A DNA stretch of 25,997 nucleotides from an uncultured Blastocatellia bacterium (GTDB lineage Bacteria; Acidobacteriota; Blastocatellia; Pyrinomonadales; Pyrinomonadaceae): NCBI GenBank assembly GCA_946480785.1, contig CAMLLD010000082.1, positions 1-25,997 of the forward strand. Reading direction: 5' to 3'. The notes under the pieces were generated by a model. It saw only the letters and a program-made list of their open reading frames with translations. It was not told the DNA's origin and searched no databases. The translations under genes were made by a program, and so were the position numbers. Positions within the stretch are counted from its first letter, which is position 1; the number at the start of each line of letters is the position of its first letter. Below, piece by piece: positions 16,409 through 23,480 of this stretch.

Positions 16409-17653
16409 TCAATTCTGTCTTTCGGGAATCTTGAACCCGAGATAAGTGCCGGCGCTGATTCCCATCAATACCAGAAGCGTTGTACTAAACTCCGGCATTG
16501 CCAGGTTTCGGTAAACGCCTATAACGAAGATGAGGCCCAGCACAAAAGTCCAGGCGACCATCTGAAACCGGTGCAGCGCAATGCCATTCACATCAGTCAG
16601 GAGGTCCTTTCTGAACGACTCCGAGACAGGCTTAGACAATCCGGATTCCGCCTCAGCGATCTGTTTGCGAAGCTCCACGAGTTTCGCTCGCTTTTCGGCA
16701 AGCGTCACCGGGTCATTCGTTTGTGCAATGTCAGCGGTGAGTTGCGCCTCTTGAGGGCGCAGCGTACTGAGTTGTGCATCGGCGCCATCGCGCTTCGTAG
16801 CATTTATCATGAACGCGCCCAGGGCCGTACCGGTACCGAGTCCCATTAAAATGAGAGCCTGGTCGCTAATCGTGTTGTAGTCTCCCGTGATCAGGTAAAT
16901 GAAACCGAAAGAACCGAGCACGATAAAGAACCACCACGCTGCTTGAGTAAGCGCCAAGCTGTAAGGTTTCATCTTACCCGGTGGCGGAGACGGCGGATCG
17001 GAGTCGTGAATCAGACCACCTCGCCGCGCCTCGATCACAAACAAAACAACCAGCACAATCAAAATGGCAAGAGCTACAAAAACCCAGCGCGGATAATACA
17101 TCCGGAGATACATAAACGGCTGCCACGGCTTACCTGCCGTCACCGGAATCGGTCCTTTGCCGGAAAACCCGACGCTCACGTCTACCTTGCGATAGTCCTT
17201 CGTCGGGCTGCCAAGTAAAGTGCGCCAGACCGGATCCGAATCCGCAGTCCGTACCAGGTCAAAACCCAACCAGTTTTGCTGCGGCCCTTTGATCGCGACG
17301 GGTTTCATCCCCTTCACTTCCTGACCATTCAAGTACAACACGAGTTCGCGCGGATTGATCTTGTCTTTCTCGACAGCCTCTAACAGACGATCGACCTCGA
17401 CCCAGATGCGATCGCGCAAGCCCGCGTTAGTAAAGATCGTATCGGGGGAGGGGCTTGGTGCGGCTTCGGGAGACGCATTCGGTGACGGTGTCGGCGTGGG
17501 TGATGGCGTCGGCGCGGGAATACGACCACCGTCCACCCAGACTTCAGTAACAGTGATCGGAACCGGAGTAGCAGTGGGTTTCGTGTCTTCCGCTTTAGCT
17601 GAGAGTGAATTGAATACGACGAACAGGGACAGGAAAAGGGTGCGCAGCCTCAT
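16409..17653 (-). CDS. Secreted-leader, Pro/Thr-rich membrane protein with a duplicated two-helix module
   Basis: The 414-residue product starts at an ATG with GGAGG 8 nt upstream. Residues 1-21 look like a signal peptide. Residues 46-71 are a Pro/Thr/Ser linker. Residues 72-185 form a soluble domain (VDRLLEAVEKDKINPRELVL, LYLNGQEVKGM, WLGFDLVRTADSDPVWRTLL). Five hydrophobic segments follow (about 190-209, 236-256, 265-283, 364-382, 391-409). Between the third and fourth is a coiled coil (296-338). The last four helices form two similar pairs, each ending in LMG-x3-GT-x-LG (269-279 and 396-406). I do not know a named family or function. It closes a four-gene minus-strand cluster, 102 bp after the aldolase gene. 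Confidence 0.8.
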   Translation of the reverse strand: MRLRTLFLSLFVVFNSLSAKAEDTKPTATPVPITVTEVWVDGGRIPAPTPSPTPTPSPNASPEAAPSPSPDTIFTNAGLRDRIWVEVDRLLEAVEKDKINPRELVLYLNGQEVKGMKPVAIKGPQQNWLGFDLVRTADSDPVWRTLLGSPTKDYRKVDVSVGFSGKGPIPVTAGKPWQPFMYLRMYYPRWVFVALAILIVLVVLFVIEARRGGLIHDSDPPSPPPGKMKPYSLALTQAAWWFFIVLGSFGFIYLITGDYNTISDQALILMGLGTGTALGAFMINATKRDGADAQLSTLRPQEAQLTADIAQTNDPVTLAEKRAKLVELRKQIAEAESGLSKPVSESFRKDLLTDVNGIALHRFQMVAWTFVLGLIFVIGVYRNLAMPEFSTTLLVLMGISAGTYLGFKIPERQN

Positions 17654-17755
17654 TTCAAAAACCTCCGCGACATGGAGATCGGATAGCTGCTACTAATGAT
17701 GAGAACAGAAAAAACGTTTCGAATAGAGTTAGCGATGTTGAGGTTCTGGATGGTC

Positions 17756-18712
17756 CTACAGTGCTTTCGCTGACAAGTCCGCGTAACTCGCCTGGGCGTC
17801 ATTGAGTAACGAGCCGATCTCGTCGCGTGCGCTTGCGTCGGCGTTGCGCAGTGGTGCGCGTACGGAGCCGCCTTTGTAACCGGCGAGATCGAGCGCCGCT
17901 TTCAGACCGCCGATGCCGTAACGTGTAGTGACGGCGGTGGCGAGTGGCGTGAGTTTCGCTTGCAGCGAACTCGCGCGATCTTCGTCGCCGCGAATGAACG
18001 CGTCGTAGATCGCGACGCAGATCTCCGGCACGACACAGCCCACGGCGAGAATCGCTCCCGTTGCGCCGGCGCGCAACGCATCGAGAAACACAGATCCGTT
18101 GCCGGTTAACACAGCAAAGTCCGTCGGGCAGAGTTTTACTGTCTCTGCAAGTCCCGCGACATCGTTTGAACTGTCTTTCACACCGATGATGTTTTGGTGT
18201 TCGCTGAGCCGCGCGATCGTTGCGGGTTCGATCTTGATACCGGTTAGCGCAGGCATGCTGTAGAGCAAAACCGGAACCGGCGCGGCATCGGCGACTGCAG
18301 TATAAAAACTGACAAGCACTTCCTGCGTCATCGTCGAGCGATAGTAGTGTGGCGTGATCACGAGCACCGCTTCCGCGCCTGCAGCCGCAGCTCTTCGGAT
18401 CTCGTTGATAGTGCCGGCAACACTGTGTTGCCCCGCGCCCACGATGAACGCCAGATTGTCTGCGCCGTCGCGCTGCGGCGTTTTCGCCACCGCAGCGCGC
18501 GTCGTTTCAATCACCTCGAGATACTCACGCTCATCGAGATGAACGCGTTCACCCGTCGAGCCGAGAATTACATAACCACTGATTCCCGTGTTGGACCACC
18601 GATCGATATTCGATCGCAACGCGTCATGATCCACCCGGTCTTCCCGGAACGGAGTAGTGATCGGAAGAAGAACGTTTCGCAGACTCTGCAATCCAAACGC
18701 GCCATTGGTCAT
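17756..18712 (-). CDS. Class I aldolase of the DHDPS/NAL family, 4-hydroxy-2-oxoglutarate aldolase-like
   Basis: A 318-residue TIM-barrel lyase that uses a lysine Schiff base with pyruvate-type substrates. Visible are LGSTGER (50-56), ITPHYYR with the relay Tyr, LLYSMPALTG (149-158, catalytic Tyr151) and IIGVKDSS with Schiff-base Lys179. In DapA the Tyr loop reads YNVP-x-RTG and its Arg binds aspartate semialdehyde; here that Arg is absent, while YS-x-PA-x-TG is what mammalian HOGA1 has. A HOGA-like or other 2-oxo acid aldolase is therefore more likely than lysine biosynthesis. The ATG at 18712 is chosen over an upstream start at 18757 that would overlap the preceding gene. It lies 7 bp after the helical-protein gene. 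Confidence 0.85.
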   Translation of the reverse strand: MTNGAFGLQSLRNVLLPITTPFREDRVDHDALRSNIDRWSNTGISGYVILGSTGERVHLDEREYLEVIETTRAAVAKTPQRDGADNLAFIVGAGQHSVAGTINEIRRAAAAGAEAVLVITPHYYRSTMTQEVLVSFYTAVADAAPVPVLLYSMPALTGIKIEPATIARLSEHQNIIGVKDSSNDVAGLAETVKLCPTDFAVLTGNGSVFLDALRAGATGAILAVGCVVPEICVAIYDAFIRGDEDRASSLQAKLTPLATAVTTRYGIGGLKAALDLAGYKGGSVRAPLRNADASARDEIGSLLNDAQASYADLSAKAL

Positions 18713-18719
18713 GGCGGCA

Positions 18720-19016
18720 TTATACGCGCATACCGATGAATGCCGCCGTCCTCGCAATCGCGAGCAGCATCGACTGCTTGTCGGCGGCGGCGTCGATCTG
18801 CCGTTGAATCTCAGTCATGCCGGCGATGTCTTCGTCGGTCGTGATCACGGGACCTTCGCGGAGTTTCTTGCGCAAGGTGGTAATTTGGTCAACCAGGCTT
18901 TCTATCTGCGGCTCAAGCTCCTGCTGCGTCGCAAAATCGTTTGTCGCCCGCAACTTCACTTCCAGATCCGTCAGGGTGTTTCCCAACAACTGAAGCATTT
19001 TCGCGTCGTTATCCAT
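18720..19016 (-). CDS. 98-residue all-helical protein of unknown function
   Basis: The ATG at 19016 has GGAGG 8-9 nt upstream, a strong ribosome site. The product reads as two amphipathic helices, MLQLLGNTLTDLEVKLRATN with ELEPQIESLVDQITTLRKKL (about 7-53, coiled-coil-like) and MTEIQRQIDAAADKQSMLL (about 66-84), ending in a hydrophobic AIARTAAFIGMRV. There is no signal peptide, so it should be cytoplasmic or membrane-associated by its C-terminus. It sits 21 bp after the lipoprotein gene and 7 bp before the aldolase gene, in an apparent operon. I do not recognise a family. Confidence 0.78.
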   Translation of the reverse strand: MDNDAKMLQLLGNTLTDLEVKLRATNDFATQQELEPQIESLVDQITTLRKKLREGPVITTDEDIAGMTEIQRQIDAAADKQSMLLAIARTAAFIGMRV

Positions 19017-19037
19017 GAGTTTTCCTCCACGAGGGCG

Positions 19038-19949
19038 TTAATTGTTTTTTGCCAAATTCGCCAGCGTCGCGACGTCGTTATCCTGCACGGCTTTCCATAA
19101 AGGATCCGTCGCGATCTTGTTTTTGACGAAGTTGTCGTACCGGCCAATCATCGCTTTGATCTGCGGATCGCCACCGGAAATGTCATTCACGATGGCCAGC
19201 GCGTTCCGCGTCAGGTCGAGCACGTCGGCAACCGTCAACGTGTTGTAGCGATCGATCAGATCGATGATTACCTTGCCGGATTCAGCCGCTTTCAAGCACT
19301 GCGCGATCGCGTCCTGATTGGCCTTCGTTTCCAGGTCTCTTAATTGCACGAGTTCCTGCGAGGCGAGAATGACGGCGGCTTTCTTCTGTTGCGGGTCCGT
19401 CATCTTTTGCGCGTTCTTGTATTTCTCGACCAGCAGCACGTGCCGCGCGTTGAACTGGTAAGGATGATCTCGGATATCGCCGGCGAAGTGGACCATCTGC
19501 ATCGTCAGCTTGATGGCGTATATCTTCGACTGCTTGACCGCGCTCCCCGCGAAGAAATGACCTTTGGACAGCGAGCGATACATGTTCGCGAAGAGGTCGT
19601 ACACATCCTGCATTTTTCGCAGATCCTCATCCGCCGCCGCGCTCAGTGCGTCGAAGTCGCGCTTCACTTCAATCCTGCTGTTTACGAACTCGGTCACTTT
19701 CTCGGGCGGCACCGTCGCAAAGGTGTCGGCCAATCGATTGACCTCTTCCTCGTTCGTCATCGCGGGCAACTCCGCGTGCTGTTTCGCAAGGTTGCTTAGC
19801 TGCGTCAGGGCAGCTTTCGACTCGACCCGAAACTGCTCGGCTGCGTTCTTGATCGCGTCGGCCTTCTCTTTCGTGCAACCCGCCGTCGGCATCAGCAGCG
19901 ACAGTATTACGACCAACAGAACAGCTTTCATTCGCGTTGTGGTAAGCAT
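19038..19949 (-). CDS. Predicted lipoprotein, all-helical, unknown function
   Basis: I choose the ATG at 19949 because AAAGGAG lies about 5 nt before it; an in-frame start 5 codons upstream lacks this. The 303-residue product has a signal peptide (MKAVLLVVILSLLMPTAG) with Cys25 in TAGC, an acceptable lipobox although Leu is not at -3. The mature part is almost entirely helical, with stretches such as AAEQFRVESKAALTQLSNLA, KVTEFVNSRIEVKRDFDALS and VILASQELVQLRDLETKANQ, and no cysteines other than one near the middle (IAQCLKAAE). It would be anchored in the periplasm or outer membrane. It leads the four-gene cluster ending with the duplicated-module membrane protein. The family is unknown to me. 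Confidence 0.82.
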   Translation of the reverse strand: MLTTTRMKAVLLVVILSLLMPTAGCTKEKADAIKNAAEQFRVESKAALTQLSNLAKQHAELPAMTNEEEVNRLADTFATVPPEKVTEFVNSRIEVKRDFDALSAAADEDLRKMQDVYDLFANMYRSLSKGHFFAGSAVKQSKIYAIKLTMQMVHFAGDIRDHPYQFNARHVLLVEKYKNAQKMTDPQQKKAAVILASQELVQLRDLETKANQDAIAQCLKAAESGKVIIDLIDRYNTLTVADVLDLTRNALAIVNDISGGDPQIKAMIGRYDNFVKNKIATDPLWKAVQDNDVATLANLAKNN

Positions 19950-20060
19950 TGGTTCTCCTTTCAAGTCCGCCTCACCGTTCGTCGTTCTAGCTGTAATGTA
20001 AGAACCCGAAAAACTATTTCCGGCTGTCGCGCGCGCAGTTGCCGGTGTTAGACTCAGCGC

Positions 20061-21056
20061 ATGCCTGAATACCGATTTGTCCAGTTCGACGTGTTTACCG
20101 ATCGTGCGTTTTGCGGGAATCCGCTGGCTGTGTTTCCCGAAGCAGAAGGGATTAGCGATGAGCGCATGATGCAGATCGCGCGCGAGATGAATCTCTCTGA
20201 GACCGTGTTTGTGCTGAAGCCGGTGGACCAGCGCAGCCGGTCTGATAACGCGGGGAGCACGACTGCAAACGAAAAGGTGGCGGCGCAGGACGTGCTACGG
20301 CGGTTACGGATTTTTACGCCGATGCGCGAGATTCCGTTTGCGGGCCATCCGATCGTCGGCACCTGGACCGCACTCGCGGAGCAAGGCGTCGTTCCGTTGC
20401 CGGACGGAGGTAACGGTTGGCAACGCATCTATCACGAAGTCGGCATCGGCGTGCTGCCGGTCGATATCGAATTTAAAGACGGCCAGCCCGTGCAGGTCGT
20501 GATGACGCAAGGCAAGTTTGAGATCCTCGACGAGATCGACGACACCCACGAACAAGCAGAGCTCGCGCGCGCGCTCGGACTCGCGCGTGAAGATCTCGAC
20601 GAGAGTTTGCCGATCCAGACGATTACGACCGGGCTGTCGTGTCTCGCGGTGCCGGTGCGCTCGCTCGCCGACTTGCGCGACATTCGCGTCAACACTTCGT
20701 TGCTGGCGGAGATTTATCAGCGTTACAAAGCGACCGGTTGTCACACGTTCACGCGCGAGACGATCGAGGTGGGCGCGTCGCGGGCGCACGCACGTTTCTT
20801 TGCGCCGGCGGATAACATTCCGGAAGATCCGGCGACGGGCAGCGCGTGTGGCGCGCTCGGCGGGTATCTCATTCATCACGGCGCTTTGAACGTCGAACCG
20901 CAAGACGGCCGTTATAAGTTTGTGATCGAACAGGGCGATTTTATTCATCGTCCGAGCCGCATCAATCTTGACGTGAAGGGCGCCGCGGGGAATGTTGAAG
21001 AAGTGAAAGTGGGCGGGGCCGCAGTGCTCGTAGCACGCGGCGAGGTTCTTCTTTAA
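20061..21056 (+). CDS. PhzF-family isomerase/epimerase-like protein
   Basis: A 331-residue protein with the duplicated hot-dog-like fold of diaminopimelate epimerase/PhzF. It begins YRFVQFDVFTDRAFCGNPLA, has the catalytic Glu47 in NLSETVFV, the FAGHP loop (about 93-97) and, in the second half, EDPATGSACGALGGYL. PhzF itself isomerises a phenazine intermediate, but most family members have unknown substrates and no phenazine genes are nearby. Residues about 54-79 (Ser/Asn/Thr-rich, with QRSRSDNAGSTTANE) are an insertion absent from typical PhzF proteins. A TAGACT hexamer ends 6 nt before the ATG, suggesting a leaderless mRNA. The stop overlaps the next start as TAATG. Confidence 0.92.
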   Translation: MPEYRFVQFDVFTDRAFCGNPLAVFPEAEGISDERMMQIAREMNLSETVFVLKPVDQRSRSDNAGSTTANEKVAAQDVLRRLRIFTPMREIPFAGHPIVGTWTALAEQGVVPLPDGGNGWQRIYHEVGIGVLPVDIEFKDGQPVQVVMTQGKFEILDEIDDTHEQAELARALGLAREDLDESLPIQTITTGLSCLAVPVRSLADLRDIRVNTSLLAEIYQRYKATGCHTFTRETIEVGASRAHARFFAPADNIPEDPATGSACGALGGYLIHHGALNVEPQDGRYKFVIEQGDFIHRPSRINLDVKGAAGNVEEVKVGGAAVLVARGEVLL

Positions 21057-22048
21057 TGCTCGATCTGATCATTATCGGCGCTGGTCCAGCGGGACTCTCA
21101 GCCGCTGACGAGGCGCAACGTGAAGGTCTCGACTATCTCGTGATCGAGAAAGGCACGATCGCGAACACGATCCGTCAATACCCGGTCGGCCGCACCCTCT
21201 TCTCGACGCCCAATGAGCTCGAGATGCGGGAAGACACGCTGAAGCCTTTGCGTGAGAAACCCACGCGCGAAGAGCTGCTCTCGCACTACATTCATTTCGT
21301 GTTGGACCACGACCTGAACATCAATACGGCCGAACGCGTGGTGGACGTCAGCGGCGACGCCGAACAGGGCTTTTTCATCACGACGGACCGCGCTGAGTAT
21401 CACGCGGCGCGCGTGCTGTTTGCGATCGGCGCGATGGACATTCCACGACACCTGAACGTGCCCGGGGAAGATCTGCCGAAGGTTCATCACCTGTTCGTCG
21501 AGCCTTACGCTTTCGTGCGCAAGGACGCGCTCGTCGTCGGCGGTGGCAACAGCGCCGCTGAAGCTGCGTTGTTCCTGTCTGAGGAAGGCGCGCGCACGAC
21601 GCTCGCGATCTGGCGCGAGGATTGGGAAAACCGCGATCCGAAAGCGGGCGCGATGAAGCATTGGGTGCGCACGCCGCTCGAAGCGGAAGTTGACGCCGGA
21701 CGTTTGCGTGTCGTGCTTTACGATCACGTCGACGAGATTCGCGAAGACGACGTGCGTTTGACGACCGAAACCGGCGAGTCGCTAACGCTGCCGAACGACG
21801 TCGTGTTCGTTCTCGTGGGCAGTGAAGCGGATCTAACGATGTTGAAGAGTTTGGGTGTGCAGACCGAGCCGGGAAAGCTCGGCGAAGTGCCGGTCTACAA
21901 TCCGGAAACTTACGAGACGAACGTGCGCGGCGTTTACGTCGCCGGCCACTTCACGCACGCACGCCACATCAAGGCCGCGATCGATATTCCCCGCCAGATC
22001 GTTCCGCTGATCGCCAAAGAACTAAAGCAAACCACTCCTTCGCTATGA
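21056..22048 (+). CDS. ypdA: YpdA-type bacillithiol-disulfide reductase (FAD/NADPH)
   Basis: A 330-residue flavoprotein of the thioredoxin-reductase-like group without a redox CxxC. The FAD-binding site is GAGPAGLSAA (8-17), the NADPH-binding loop GGGNSAAEAAL (162-172), and the C-terminal flavin motif is GVYVAGHF. The N-terminal stretch RQYPVGRTLFSTPNELEM (about 40-57) is typical of YpdA rather than TrxB. YpdA (Bdr) reduces the bacillithiol disulfide with NADPH, which fits the bshC gene in the same window. It is translationally coupled to the PhzF-like gene. Its stop overlaps that of the convergent malic enzyme by 6 bp. Another NAD(P)H-dependent flavoprotein role cannot be excluded. Confidence 0.85.
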   Translation: MLDLIIIGAGPAGLSAADEAQREGLDYLVIEKGTIANTIRQYPVGRTLFSTPNELEMREDTLKPLREKPTREELLSHYIHFVLDHDLNINTAERVVDVSGDAEQGFFITTDRAEYHAARVLFAIGAMDIPRHLNVPGEDLPKVHHLFVEPYAFVRKDALVVGGGNSAAEAALFLSEEGARTTLAIWREDWENRDPKAGAMKHWVRTPLEAEVDAGRLRVVLYDHVDEIREDDVRLTTETGESLTLPNDVVFVLVGSEADLTMLKSLGVQTEPGKLGEVPVYNPETYETNVRGVYVAGHFTHARHIKAAIDIPRQIVPLIAKELKQTTPSL

Positions 22049-23470
22049 GCCCTCGACGCCTCTGGTTCGACGCGCGACGCCGCTAGCGTAAGCCGCCGCT
22101 TCAACTTCGTTCGCCACTGCCTCAGCGACGCGTTTATCGAAAACTGAAGGCACGATGTATTCGGGATGCAGCTCGCTGTCGCTGATGATGCCGGCGATCG
22201 CGTTGGCCGCGGCGAGCTTCATCTCTTCATTGATGCGCACGGCGCGACACGCGAGCGCGCCGCGAAAAATTCCCGGGAAGCAGAGCACGTTGTTGATCTG
22301 GTTCGGATAGTCGGAACGGCCGGTCGCCATCACCGCGACATACGGCGCCGCATCTTCCGGCATGATCTCGGGCGTCGGGTTCGCCATCGCAAACACGATC
22401 GGTTTCTCGGCCATGTTCTTCACGTCGTCAACGTCGATCACGCCCGGCACAGAAAGACCAAGAAACACGTCCGCGCCTTTGATGACGTCGTGCACCGTTC
22501 CCTGTTCGTTGTTTGGGTTCGAGTTTTGCGCGTACCAGTCTTTGAGCCAGTTCATGTTCTCTTTGCGGCCGCGATAGATCGCGCCGGTCTGATCGCAGCC
22601 GATGATGTGCTTCACGCCCGCCGCCATGATGATCTTCGAACACGCGACACCCGCCGCGCCGACGCCGTTCACGACGACCTTGATCTGGTCCATGCTCTTG
22701 CCGACGATCTTCAGCGCATTGATCAGCGCCGCGAGCACGACGACGGCAGTGCCGTGCTGGTCGTCGTGAAAGACCGGGATGTCGAGTTCTTCTTTGAGCC
22801 GTTCTTCGATCTCGAAACAACGCGGCGCGGAGATGTCTTCGAGATTAATGCCGCCGAACGCGGTCGCGATCGCCTTCACGGTGCGCACGATCTCGTCCGG
22901 GTCTTTCGTGTTCAGGCAAATGGGAAACGCGTCGACGCCGCCAAATTCCTTGAACAGCATCGCCTTGCCTTCCATCACCGGCATCGCCGCGGCTGGTCCA
23001 ATGTCGCCGAGCCCGAGCACCGCGGTGCCGTCCGTGACGACCGCGACCGTGTTCTTCTTGATCGTTAGCGTGAATGCTTTGTCGGGATCTTTTGCAATCG
23101 CGTCGCAGATGCGCGCGACGCCGGGCGTGTAGGCCATCGAGAGATCGGCGCGCGTCTTCAAAGGCACTTTCGAGACGACTTCGATCTTGCCGCCGAGGTG
23201 CATGAGAAACGTCGGATCGGAGACTTGCAACAACTCGACGCCGTCGATGTCTTTGACGGCCTGGACGATCTGTTCGCCGTGAGTGCTCGATGCGGAGGCG
23301 ACGGTCAGGTCGCGGATGATGTAGTTGTTGCCAACGGTGACGATGTCGATCGCGCCGATGTCGCCGCCGGCGCGGCCGATGGCGGTGGTCAGTTCGCCGA
23401 GCGAACCCGCGCGCGATGAAAGCTTGACGCGCAAGGTCAGACTGTAGCTTGCGCTGGGTGTCGGTTGCAT
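22043..23470 (-). CDS. NAD(P)-dependent malic enzyme with N-terminal ACT domain
   Basis: About 475 residues starting at the ATG at 23470 (a GTG three bases upstream is possible). Residues 10-85 are an ACT regulatory domain (RVKLSSRAGSLGELTTAIGR and a second strand near DLTVAS), which usually binds an amino acid or similar effector. The malic enzyme core then shows SMAYTPGVARICDAI, VTDGTAVLGLGDIGP, EDISAPRCFEIE and FHDDQHGTAVV (metal and substrate binding), and the Rossmann loop NGVGAAGVACSK. The enzyme oxidatively decarboxylates malate to pyruvate. The cofactor cannot be read safely from sequence. It lies 10 bp after the DUF2520 gene and overlaps the convergent ypdA stop by 6 bp. Confidence 0.94.
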   Translation of the reverse strand: MQPTPSASYSLTLRVKLSSRAGSLGELTTAIGRAGGDIGAIDIVTVGNNYIIRDLTVASASSTHGEQIVQAVKDIDGVELLQVSDPTFLMHLGGKIEVVSKVPLKTRADLSMAYTPGVARICDAIAKDPDKAFTLTIKKNTVAVVTDGTAVLGLGDIGPAAAMPVMEGKAMLFKEFGGVDAFPICLNTKDPDEIVRTVKAIATAFGGINLEDISAPRCFEIEERLKEELDIPVFHDDQHGTAVVVLAALINALKIVGKSMDQIKVVVNGVGAAGVACSKIIMAAGVKHIIGCDQTGAIYRGRKENMNWLKDWYAQNSNPNNEQGTVHDVIKGADVFLGLSVPGVIDVDDVKNMAEKPIVFAMANPTPEIMPEDAAPYVAVMATGRSDYPNQINNVLCFPGIFRGALACRAVRINEEMKLAAANAIAGIISDSELHPEYIVPSVFDKRVAEAVANEVEAAAYASGVARRTRGVEGS

Positions 23471-23480
23471 CACTTAGACT

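Noticed and set aside
17756..18712. dapA (lysine biosynthesis)
   Set aside because: The key Arg of the YNVP-x-RTG loop is missing and no other lysine-pathway genes are near; named only at family level.
20061..21056. Part of a phenazine biosynthesis cluster
   Set aside because: Only the PhzF-like gene is present; no phzA-E or phzG homologues are in the window.
22166..23068. A 300-codon plus-strand frame
   Set aside because: It lies wholly inside the malic enzyme gene on the opposite strand; long antisense frames are expected at this GC content and the product is Arg/His/Asp-rich nonsense.
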